Source of the DNA: Labyrinthula sp. Ha
Taxonomy: Eukaryota > Sar > Bigyra > Labyrinthulida > Labyrinthulaceae
Direction: 5' to 3'
Assembly (NCBI GenBank): GCA_015227615.1
Contig: JAALGZ010000074.1
Span: 47,893 to 111,892 of the forward strand
Length of the DNA stretch: 64,000 bases
Under the pieces are notes generated by a model. That model saw only the letters and a program-made list of their open reading frames with translations. It ran no database searches and was not told where the DNA came from. Below, piece after piece: positions 1 through 9,297 of this stretch (position 1 is its first letter; each line of letters starts with the position of its first letter). The position numbers and the translations under genes are program-made.

Positions 1-2551
1 TTTAGGGAAATCAAGTAAGAACACGCATGTCACAAACGAAGTGGACAGAAATACCAGTATTAAGATAGAAATTTTTGAAGTTTATAGATTATTTTTACAA
101 CTAATAGTATACAGCCATCAAAATAGGAATAATTTTATCATAAAAGATACATAGCGATAATAGATGTCATATTGTGTTTCCGGGGAAAACTTGGTTAATT
201 ATAAAATCCAAATTGAGTTTAACTTAAAGCAACCAGGTTTATCTTTGTAAAGTGTATTGACAAAAAATAGATTGGTCATATATAGCATACTTTTTGTGAT
301 TCATCTCTCAGACTATTAGTAGAGTCTCCTTCTTGAGTTTCTGAATACAATAATGAGAAATATAGTTACCTCATTTATTAATCTGAACATGTAGAAACAG
401 TGGTTCCTGGACTTAGTATGATTTTGTATGAATCAGGCGCAAAGTTTTATGTGTAGTTCTTACTTTCCCGCAAATAATTAATGTTTGGCAGAAACCATTA
501 TGAATATGGAGAATTCAGAAAGCTTATTGCAACATCCTCATGATTGTTGGTGGTAGATATATAATATATATGTACTTTGGATACATTCAGAACTAGATTG
601 GGGTCTGCATCGATTATTATCCGCTTATTATGTCTTTGTAAAAGAGAAGCAACAAAAATTTAAAATACTTTCAACGTATCATTTGGCCAATTATCTTCTT
701 TGAGATTTCTGTCTTCGGTTGAACGCAACAAATAGATTTAGGCCACTATCTTGGAAAACTATCCAGGTAGTATTAAAGGTTAATGAAGCTACATAATAAT
801 AAGAAACAGTTCCCTAGATCAAAAACAGTTAGAGTTTGTTGACAAAAATCATTAAGCTCGAGTTATGAGCATGTAAGAATACCCCGTACATTTTTGAATT
901 GTCAGCCCCCCCCCCATATACAAAAGCAACAAGTAGTAGAATATACGAAGTGGCTTTATTTAGGAAGTAGTTATAAACAAGTATGTACAATTTTTGGCAT
1001 ATTTGCACCTTCCTAATCTATTGAGCCATCTTATGTATGCAGTTACAATAGTATGATCATATATATCTCGATATTAGCAAGAAATCAGAGGGATAAGTTG
1101 ACCGAATAGTTGGCAACTGATATAACTACTTTTTGCATTAATATAAAATTTACTTTACTTTGGAGAGAGAGTCTTTGCACAATGTTGATTACAAGAATCT
1201 GTCACCTCTCCTTTGCGTCAAAAATATCTTGAAGGCTCTTTCCCTGCGAATATAACTCCTTCTTACTTCATAGAATACCAATAAAGCAAAGTATTCTGGG
1301 GTATCTTAGCTAAATTTGCTTACTGGAATTAATTGAAACTCGTTGAATTCATAGTTACATTAATATCTCTCTCATGCATTCGGTAGTTATTATTTTGTAT
1401 TCGAAACAGAAAAACTGTAGTTTCATTATTGATTTCATTTTATTACTTACAAGAATTGGTAGTAACGTGAAAATAGAGCATGAATTCTAAGTGAAGGTTA
1501 GAAAGTATTCAGGCATTAATAATTGACTATGTTAGGATAGAGAAATTTAAAAGAGCGCATTTTCTTGTGAATAAGTCCTAAGATAAAAAATACTGGTTCT
1601 TTTCTTGGCATCACATATTTCTTGAAACATAAAATATATAATAAAAAAGTTCAAGGTTTTTGAGAATTAAGAAAGATTAAGATTATTCATAGAAAAACTC
1701 AGTTGCTCAAGAATTACTATGAATAGAATATAGACAACATTTTTATGTAATATCAAATGGATATTTTCCTTCTTAAAGAAAAACTCCAACTATAATACTT
1801 CACAGGTTAAGAAAAATAGGTTAGTAAGTCCTTTACCAATGGCGCTTCTATTACCAAGACAAACAATATTTCTTTGGTCTGTAGAATGTCATTGGTGATT
1901 TTTACAGACCTAGTCATCTGATACATTTTGAATAGCCTAAGAAAATAGAAGCACTAAACATATCTTCCAATCAATTAGGTTCTCAAATTCTTATTCCTTT
2001 ACGGATACATTGATAACAGTGAGAGTATCATCGTGCGGAGCACTTCTTCTTTATATATAGATACCTCGACATAAGAACCAACTCCAAATAGAGTAATAAA
2101 CCTTTGAGATGACTACATCAAAAACTTCTTACATTAGAACTGAACCTTTTAAAACAAATATTTGTCTATTTCAATGAATATAATCAGACCAAGGTAGAGC
2201 TAGAGTGTGGTCATGGCCAATGAAGTTTAAAATATTAAAAACTTCCAGCATATACTCTCTCAGCATTAGTGTCAAAACTAAGGATGGGTCTACCAAGATA
2301 TAACTCAGTAGGTTTGAAATTACACCTACAGTCCAGTTGAGATAAAATGCATTCCAGTTGCTTCGAGGAATCCAAATCAAATGGGTTGCAGAATACTCTG
2401 CAACAAAAACCTGTTGGCTCACCTCAAACTAGTAGCAGAATAAAGGTTGACCACTTCATGGTTTCCACCACCTTATAAGTATTTGTGTCATTGGCTTGAT
2501 CCAAAAGATAGGAAAAGTTTGGAAAATTGAACAAAAAAGAGTCTAATTCCA
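1..2551. other. Gene-poor outer part of the left arm
   Basis: I see no gene here. The stretch is AT-rich, with stop codons in all frames, and holds a run of ten C at 906-915 that is mirrored as ten G at 58324-58333. The only open stretches are short (under 85 codons), and those that stay open in one arm are mostly broken in the other. For example, a 107-codon frame at 56708-57031 (-) is interrupted by stops in the matching left sequence around 2200-2520. This looks like non-coding or long-decayed sequence. Confidence 0.5.
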
Positions 2552-2749
2552 TCAGGCTGATTCACAAAGCTTTGACTCATCTTCTGTTTCTATTTTATTA
2601 AAAGGTATCACTTTATTTATAGTAGCTACTTGCCCGCAATGAAAGCTTGTTGTGGCCGGAACAAAGAGGTTTCTTATGTTTTTAATATTGGGCCTTCTTT
2701 TTATTATATCTGCATTTTTCCATGGAAGAGCTCCACTGTAACAAGCCAT
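2552..2749 (-). CDS. Small hypothetical ORF, 65 aa (left copy)
   Basis: An ATG-started frame of 65 codons is kept open in both arms of the inverted duplication (partner at 56489-56686). The two proteins share the first 41 residues almost exactly, including one -CHCG-like stretch around residue 37, and the last 11. A cluster of changes lies at residues 42-54 with no change of length. No signal peptide, membrane segment or known motif is visible. The open frame may simply reflect recent duplication. It matches no family I know. Confidence 0.2.
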   Translation of the reverse strand: MACYSGALPWKNADIIKRRPNIKNIRNLFVPATTSFHCGQVATINKVIPFNKIETEDESKLCESA

Positions 2750-3322
2750 GATTCGTCAACTAATTACTAAAGAAAATAGTATATTTGGAACAAATATGAA
2801 ACTAGAGTATGATTATTTTATTTCTTAAACATTTGTACTCTTGATCTTAACTTGGACCACAGCTTCATGCATGAATGAAGAATCAACTCACAAAACAACA
2901 TCACACCTTTATTTTTTATTAAAAAACTTACCAATTTTGTTGCATTTTCTTATGTTATGACTTCTTATGAGTTCAAGTTTCTTCCATGCAGTTGAAAATT
3001 TTGAACTAAATAGGTGCATGGGCTTCAAAAGTATTCATATTCTGTGGAAACTTTATTTATGAAGTTAAAGAATGGTAAACAATCTTGGCATTTTCTTACT
3101 TTGTTTAGTTTTTATATTATATTTCTTCAAACTATAAAGAATTCAATCAGATTATATATAAGTGAATAAATTTGAATTCATAATTAAATATTTGTCCAAA
3201 TCTAAAATTAGAGAGAAATAAATATCAGACAAAAAAAAATGAGAAAATACAAAAAAAAACGGGATATTTAAAAAATCTCGTCTCGAAATAATCAAAATCT
3301 AAAAACGAAAAAATAAAATAAA

Positions 3323-5909
3323 ATGTCATTTAAAGCACCCTCAATCAAACAACAATTTGAAAACAGAAATGAAAGCATTGAGTTCATCATTCAATGGTTA
3401 TTTTATTTCGCTTTTTTATGTCTAGGTCAAATGATGATATTCATAACCCCATTGAAGGTGAAAGGTTTAGAATAGAAGCACAAGAGTTTGTTGAAGAAGT
3501 GGATGTGCACGAAGAGATTGAACGTTTGGCGTATTCATATCTATATTATTTAACTTTATAGTTTTTATTGCTGTCCTTTGAATTTAATTGGACATCAGCT
3601 TTCTGTTTGGTTAGTGAAGTTTCCAAAGATTAAACAGCTTCAGTATTTTCTCCTCTTGTTCTTATTTTAGGTTTGTTTATTGTCATTTAAATAACTTGAA
3701 TATTATTGCAATGGAAAGAAATCAACAAAAAATGAATATTCTAGTACTAAAGTATATTCATGAATGTTTTTATGCTTTAGCTTTGCTTATTGCAATATTC
3801 CGGATGATAATTCTCTTTCTAGGTTTTTAAAAGGACAAAAAATAAAGTCAATTAGGTAAAAATTTGCTTATGTTAATATTAGTTTTCGTAAAACTAACGT
3901 CAAAGAAGAAACACTTGTTAAATTATTGGAAGAAGTTTCGAAAATGGAAAGCTTGATAAGTGTTTTGTATTCTCTGTTGTTTTATTTATTTTTAGTATTC
4001 AAGAAGATAATTTGAGCATTGATAAAACAGAAATTACCGATTTAACAAAAATCTGTTTGGAAAACTTGCCTTCATTATTGAATTTTATGTTTATTTTTGT
4101 TTTGTTTTGACTTTTAGTTTGCGAATTGGTGAAATAAATATTGAAGAAAACGAAAATGAAATTCAATATTTACTTGATAATCATTCTTCTCTTATGACAT
4201 TTGAACTAGGAAAGAATAATTTCAATACTAAATCATTAGAAAATAAACTGAAAAAATATGTTTCAACGAAGCTGCAAGATGACTACGATGGACTAACTGT
4301 TTTGAATGAGTGTCAAGTTCTTTTTATGGGTGATGGAAGGGTTGGGAAAACTTCTACCATAAGAAGTTTATTTGACAAGAGTTTTTTACTTGAAAATAAT
4401 TCAACTTTAGTTTTGAATGATATTGATATTTTTTCAATAAACCCAAATAGTTATAACTGGAAAAAAATATCTAAATATGAACTAAGTGTTCAGAGAGTCA
4501 AAAATAGTCTTCCTGCTGTTGTTTATTCTAATTTTGATCCGAATCAAGAAGTTGAAACGAAATATAGACTTGATTTTGAAAAGGAACTTCTTTCAAGAAC
4601 AGTTTCTGATGAAAAGTTTGTTGAAAATATGAAGACAACTGGTTTTGATTTTGCTACAAATGATATTTATTTTCGTGTTTATGATTTTGGTGGACAAGAA
4701 ATATTTTCTTCTGTTCATCATATTTTTATGAACTCAAATTTACTTTATTTTCTAGTTTTTAATATGAATAAAATATCTGAAATTGATTTGTTTCGATTAA
4801 AATTTTGGTGTGAAAGTATTTTAAGAAATACAGAAAAAGCTCCAGTTATTTTTATTGGTACTCATTTAAGAAGATATAAAAGAAAAAATATTGGAGACCA
4901 AAATCTAGAAACAATCCAATATGAAATTGAACATTTTGTTGAAAACCTTTCTTCTGAGTTAAATGTATTGAAAAATGATATGAATTTTTTTTTTCCTATT
5001 GAGAATTCAAAGTTAGATTCTCAGGAGAAAAAAGATATAAAAGATAAAATAAAAGGTCTTGTTTCTGGAGCTGCTGGAATAAATAAGGAAAACTTTCTTA
5101 ATTTTGAAATAGGAACTGCTTGGCTTCTTTTCCTGGATAATTGTCGAGAACAAACAAATATTATGACTTTGATAGAATTTGAAGATAAATCTTATTCTTG
5201 TGGTTTTGAATATTGGGAAGTTGAAAGAATGCTTGAAATATATTCAAAAGCTGGTTTAATTTCTTATTTTCCTGATTTAGATTTGGAAGAACATGAAAAT
5301 TTTATATTTCTTGCTCCTTCTTATCTTGCTCAAGCTTTAGGAAGATTTATTCGTGATCCAACTTTTCATCAACTTGCTTTTCGTATTCCAAGTGATATAT
5401 TTCCTCTATATAGAAGTTATGTTGATTCAGGAAAAATCAGTATTGAAATCTTTAATATTTTATTAAAAGAATATTCTGACAAAGAAAAGAAATATATATT
5501 TGAACTATCTATAAAGAATCTTATTTTACTAAGAGTTGAGAATGAAGCTGATAGATTTATTCTTCCTGAATTACTTCCACCTATTAATAATAAAATAAAA
5601 CCTATTTTCACAAACGATATAGAGTTTAGTTTTAACTCTTTGCTGAGATTATCTGTATTTGTTAAAGTAATCACTTTTCTTCAAAAAGAAGATAATATAT
5701 CTGAATGTATTATTTATAAATATTTCAGTCGTTTTATTTTCAATAATAATAGAATAGTTGATATTTTTGTTAAAAGTGAAAAGAGTATTGGTTTTAGTTT
5801 AGTTCAAGGTGGAAGTTTTGATTGGCTAAAAGAAATAATTGGACGTGTTTCTCTGGATTTGATACTTTTGGATAATAGTTTTATTCTTGTTCAAATAAAT
5901 AATGTTTGA
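3323..5909 (+). CDS. LRR-Roc-COR (Roco) family GTPase, 8 exons, left copy
   Basis: Roco proteins are multidomain GTPases in which a Ras-like Roc domain is followed by a COR dimerisation domain. The long frame starting at a TTG at 4107 is only the last exon. Splicing 3323-3396, 3426-3530, 3562-3642, 3671-3751, 3781-3855, 3883-3966, 3996-4088 and 4118-5909 gives 794 residues from a true ATG. All seven introns are GT-AG, 27-31 nt long and phase 2. Exons 3-7 each encode about one leucine-rich repeat. The P-loop GDGRVGKT lies at residues 269-276, the G3 motif DFGGQE near 387, and a G4-like THLR near 446. The rest resembles COR and no kinase domain follows. The stop is TGA. An identical-architecture copy lies at 49675-52261. 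Element A inserted 100 bp beyond the stop codon. The role is probably signalling, but the partner is unknown. Confidence 0.87.
3397..4117 (+). other. Seven ultra-short spliceosomal introns of the left Roco gene
   Basis: The introns are 3397-3425 (29 nt), 3531-3561 (31), 3643-3670 (28), 3752-3780 (29), 3856-3882 (27), 3967-3995 (29) and 4089-4117 (29). Each begins GT and ends AG after a T-rich stretch. Removing all seven joins the exons into one open frame with LRR periodicity. Without removal, every frame is stopped. The same sites are kept in the inverted copy between 51467 and 52187. No cDNA was available, so the splice sites are inferred from frame and motif only. Confidence 0.85.
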
Positions 5910-6008
5910 TAATGGTTTTTTCTTTATAAATTAAATGGGTGAAGTGTATTTATTTATTGTGTGAAATTTTTAAGGTTAACTAAATAAACTTTATCTCAAA
6001 TTGGAAAG

Positions 6009-6202
6009 TGTCGTCCTACCGACACGCTCTTGTTCCCCGACTCCCGGAAATGTGTTCCAAGTGTTCTAGCTCTATTTATATTTGTAATACCTGATATATA
6101 TACGCTTATTGCAATATAGCCGTTGAGAGATGTAATAACTTATCGGTTAAGCACTTCAAATCGACATCTAATCTTTGAAAAAACACTGTACAGAAATTGA
6201 CA
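6009..6202 (+). repeat. 5' LTR of element A
   Basis: 194 bp, starting TGTCG and ending TTGACA. It is identical to 14074-14267 except for one G/T difference near 6053. An AT-rich TATA-like stretch lies around 6075-6110. Confidence 0.95.
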
Positions 6203-6217
6203 TTATTCGAATAACGT
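6203..6217 (+). promoter_or_regulatory. Conserved palindromic motif at the primer-binding-site position of element A
   Basis: Directly after the 5' LTR comes TTATTCGAATAACGT, whose first 12 bases are a perfect palindrome. The same motif follows the 5' LTR of B (identical) and of D (one or two changes), although the LTRs themselves are unrelated. It lacks the TGG expected for pairing to a tRNA 3' CCA end. By position it should be the minus-strand priming site or a packaging/dimerisation signal. Which of these it is remains inference. Confidence 0.6.
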
Positions 6218-6228
6218 CCTGTTATAAG

Positions 6229-8175
6229 ATGGATAACACGGATAATGAAGGAAATATAGGTCACGAGGAGACTGAGGAGGAGCGGCAGCGCACAGAGGAT
6301 ATAGTATCAGTAAATCCGGAGAAGCAAGCGTCCCCCGAGGATCAAACTTCGTCGAGCCTAAGTAAGATACAAACACGGGTAGAACCTGTCACTAAACCCA
6401 TCAAGGCACACTCAGAGACGTCCCCAGACGAACTCCAAGGCCAAGGCCCACAAACCAGAAGCCAGGGGACCCAGTCCCTTATAGGGCTGGGAGCTTTGGA
6501 GGGAATGAACAGGATGCGTCTGGAACGGAAGAAAATGGAGAAGCTCGTCAAGGATATGGAGTATAAAAAGGAGGAGCTACAGAACATGGAAAGCCAAATA
6601 TTCACTCGTGTTCAGGATATGATCACGCAGCAGGTAACGGCTACAGTGGCGAAACACGAAGCACCAAATCCGCAGTTGCCAGTCTTCAAGAATAAGAGTT
6701 CGCAAAAAGTACCGGAAATAAAATCTGAAACAGCGGGAAGCGGCTCGAAGCAGAAGATCCCTAACCAACCTAACAATCGTGAGGAACAGGAAGGAAGCGA
6801 TGCAGAAGAAACAATTTCGTCAGCAGACAAGAGTAAGGGGACAGCCAAGTCCAGGACTCGCAGCCGGATAACCACTGTATCGGTTCCCAAAGAGAAACCG
6901 TTCCCGGAAAACATGTCCATTTCAACTATGAGTTATTCCGACCCATGGTCTGAAACCGGAAGCGAATATGTAGATAAGGCAGCATGGAAAAGGAGACAAG
7001 ACAAACCACTGTGGGAATATACACCGCCAGTTGGAACGGTGGGAGGCTTCCCTTTAGTCCAATTCCCTCTCCCAGAAAGACTAGCAAACCTGTCTGAGAC
7101 GGCAATCGAAAGTTTCTTACACGAATTCGGGGCCATTGCACCATGCGTCCCCACACTAACCATACAGAGCCTTTTGACGAAGAAGGTTTCTGATGCACTT
7201 AGATTGAGAGGGGTTAACATAAAAGACGGCAGAGCAATTGTGAGATACCTCCAACACCACTTATCGAAGTGCGAAGCTAGAAAGAGGTTCAGCTGCCTTA
7301 GTGAAATGGAAGCCAAGTTGGTATGGCCAGTGGGTACGCTGACCCAGGAGGATCAAGTCTATCAGTTTTTTGACGACGTTCATGCATTCTTAAAGTACCT
7401 GGACGAAGGTGAAAAGAAAACACATCGAAAAAGAATAACAAAAATCGTATTTAAGAAACTTCCGAAGGAAATCAAGTATAGCATGGACCAGTTCCTGCTC
7501 ACCTCTAAGTCGCAGAGCCTTTCGTCATTGAAGAGGATAATATTCAATAGAAGACATAACCTACCAACAAAGGCAATGGGCGAGTACAATACCAACAAGA
7601 ACTATAAACAGTTGCACAAGCCTAGGCCGAACTTGAGAAGAATGGAACATAGCAACCACGAACCTCCTACACCGAGGGATATCTATATTCAGAACACAGC
7701 CAAGACATACGCACCAAAGCCGACAAGCCAACCCCCGCAGCAGGAGAGGAAAAGCGAAGCCGCGAAAACGGTCGCGGATTTAAATAGGCTGGGGGATGAT
7801 GCAACTTCAATAAAACTGCAAATGTTTGACATAAGCAAGAAGAAATTCTGCCCAGTTAAGGGAATAACCGACACAGGGTCGGACCTTAACATGGCAAACC
7901 TGCAGAAATTGGAGCCATTCATCATGTCCAGCGAAGAGCCCCGTAAGATAAAGAACATAAGATTCCCGAACAACGCTCTAGTAGAAGTTATCAAGGTTTG
8001 CAGAGCAAGAGTCCAGCTTATTCAAGGTGCGTTCAAACTGAACCTGGGAGAAATACTTTTTTTCGTCGTCGATTCTCCAACATGGAACAACGTAATAATT
8101 GGGCGCAACACGCTTAACGCGCACGGGGTTAGTTTGAGTCTTAAAGACGCACCGAAGACGGAGAAGTTGCAATAG
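6229..8175 (+). CDS. gag-pro: Gag-protease polyprotein of element A
   Basis: Structural Gag protein fused to an aspartic protease. I take the ATG at 6229, 27 bp after the LTR, as the start. The frame is open further upstream to a TTG inside the LTR, which is unlikely to be used. From the ATG the protein is about 648 residues. The first third is charged and glutamate/lysine-rich with a probable coiled coil (around residues 85-135). A conserved PWSETGSEYVDK patch and a capsid-like helical region (about 265-440) follow. The C-terminus has the retropepsin signature DTGS (about residue 550) and the later IIGRN segment that packs against it. No zinc knuckle is visible. The stop is TAG at 8173, at the same place as in element B, and conserved coding sequence continues beyond it. 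Confidence 0.85.
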   Translation: MDNTDNEGNIGHEETEEERQRTEDIVSVNPEKQASPEDQTSSSLSKIQTRVEPVTKPIKAHSETSPDELQGQGPQTRSQGTQSLIGLGALEGMNRMRLERKKMEKLVKDMEYKKEELQNMESQIFTRVQDMITQQVTATVAKHEAPNPQLPVFKNKSSQKVPEIKSETAGSGSKQKIPNQPNNREEQEGSDAEETISSADKSKGTAKSRTRSRITTVSVPKEKPFPENMSISTMSYSDPWSETGSEYVDKAAWKRRQDKPLWEYTPPVGTVGGFPLVQFPLPERLANLSETAIESFLHEFGAIAPCVPTLTIQSLLTKKVSDALRLRGVNIKDGRAIVRYLQHHLSKCEARKRFSCLSEMEAKLVWPVGTLTQEDQVYQFFDDVHAFLKYLDEGEKKTHRKRITKIVFKKLPKEIKYSMDQFLLTSKSQSLSSLKRIIFNRRHNLPTKAMGEYNTNKNYKQLHKPRPNLRRMEHSNHEPPTPRDIYIQNTAKTYAPKPTSQPPQQERKSEAAKTVADLNRLGDDATSIKLQMFDISKKKFCPVKGITDTGSDLNMANLQKLEPFIMSSEEPRKIKNIRFPNNALVEVIKVCRARVQLIQGAFKLNLGEILFFVVDSPTWNNVIIGRNTLNAHGVSLSLKDAPKTEKLQ

Positions 8176-8234
8176 GAAAAAGGCAAGGGGGAAGTGAACA
8201 AACTCACCCTGGAGCCGGTCCAGAGAACGCACAA

Positions 8235-8726
8235 ATGGTTAACCCGCTACACAAGGTCCAGGTATTCATGGACTGTTGGGATCTAATACAGAATAAGGAG
8301 GCCTTTTTACTCAGAATGAAGACGTACACTTTCATAATGGTTATAGTGCCGCCTTTCTTATGGCCAAGAGTATTCACACTTTGCTGTGGAAACGGGTACA
8401 GGCTAGGTGACTCGGTGTTATTCTCTCAGAAATTCACTCCGACTTTCTCCGACAGAAGTTTAGTATTCCAGACCAGAGGATTTAGGGCTCTAATATTTTT
8501 CAACAATAAATATAAGGGCGGCAGCTTCAACTTACAAAGAAACTGTGATGTGGCGGAGGAGAACGTAGACGTGGAGCAGACCCTAGTCAGTATTACAGAG
8601 GCTCTTTTGGGAAGAGAGCACGCTCAAATAGAATTCTCTCCCACACCTCTCTCCCCAGGGGGGAACCCGTATTTCGGAAGCAAAGATGGCAGCCAAAGTA
8701 GCAAACCTGAAGGTGATACCCTTTGA
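8235..8726 (+). CDS. Conserved region between protease and reverse transcriptase of element A (unknown)
   Basis: A 163-codon frame, -1 relative to gag-pro. This frame is also open upstream across the gag stop, so it overlaps the end of gag-pro. It has a counterpart in element B (25087-25504, minus), where a related peptide continues in the gag frame behind the TAG. The best-matching part reads GYRLGDS here and GFRLADS in B, followed by a hydrophobic strand. It is not a domain I recognise. It may be the N-terminal part of Pol, reached by -1 frameshifting or stop readthrough. Confidence 0.5.
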   Translation: MVNPLHKVQVFMDCWDLIQNKEAFLLRMKTYTFIMVIVPPFLWPRVFTLCCGNGYRLGDSVLFSQKFTPTFSDRSLVFQTRGFRALIFFNNKYKGGSFNLQRNCDVAEENVDVEQTLVSITEALLGREHAQIEFSPTPLSPGGNPYFGSKDGSQSSKPEGDTL

Positions 8727-9294
8727 GGAAGTCGAGGACGAGCACTTTGCTAAGCTAGAGAAGGATGAAGCCCCTCATAAAGCCCTACCTATATTAATCT
8801 CCAACATGGTGGATAACATACCTGAGGAGTTTAATGAAATAGGGATAGGCGAGGGCAATGTTGGCGGAAAGGAAGAAGAAGAGTTGCTATCAAAAACTAT
8901 ATCAGAAAAAACGCAGGAGTCAGAGTTGTCGGAAAAGGGAAGAATGAAGCTGCATCTGCTACTTGCCGAACACACAGGATCACTGGGTCTCAAGCAGAGT
9001 AACGCCCAGATGAGTTTAATGACGCCAATAGAGGTCACGCTGAAATCGGGCTCTAGAGTTTTGCGAGCCGATGGATATCACCTCCAGCCGGAACAGGAGA
9101 AGTTTTTAGAATTAAAGTTCAAGGCCTTGCAACAAGCGAGCATAGTGGAGCCAGCTAAAAATCCCATCTGGGGCCACCCCGTGTTTGTGGTCCCAAAGAA
9201 GATGGCTAAACCAGAAGGATGGGCAAGCATGTCAAGTCAGCAGAGAGAAAGATGGAAGGCGGACAATATCCTCAACCGCCATCGAATGGTCTAG
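8686..9294 (+). pseudogene. pol: Pol N-terminal segment and start of reverse transcriptase, element A
   Basis: This 202-codon segment is in the same frame as the long pol ORF beginning at 9298 and ends at a TAG at 9292-9294. It holds a conserved acidic patch (NIPEEFNEIGIGEG), also present in B and D, then the entry to the reverse transcriptase fingers (NPIWGHPVFVVPKK). The TAG stands where B has an ordinary codon, and a CAG-to-TAG change would explain it. Start uncertain. Confidence 0.8.
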
Positions 9295-9297
9295 AAT

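Noticed and set aside
906-915. Run of ten C (mirrored as ten G at 58324-58333) as a functional signal
   Set aside because: It is a simple homopolymer shared by both arms through the duplication, with no sign of a role.
4107-5909. Roco gene as a single-exon 600-residue protein
   Set aside because: The first codon is TTG, directly before a T-rich AG acceptor. Removing seven short introns gives an ATG start and an LRR domain in one frame, in both copies.
6342-6920. Several 60-130 codon minus-strand frames across gag of element A
   Set aside because: They are shadows of the GC-richer gag-pro and pol frames on the other strand.
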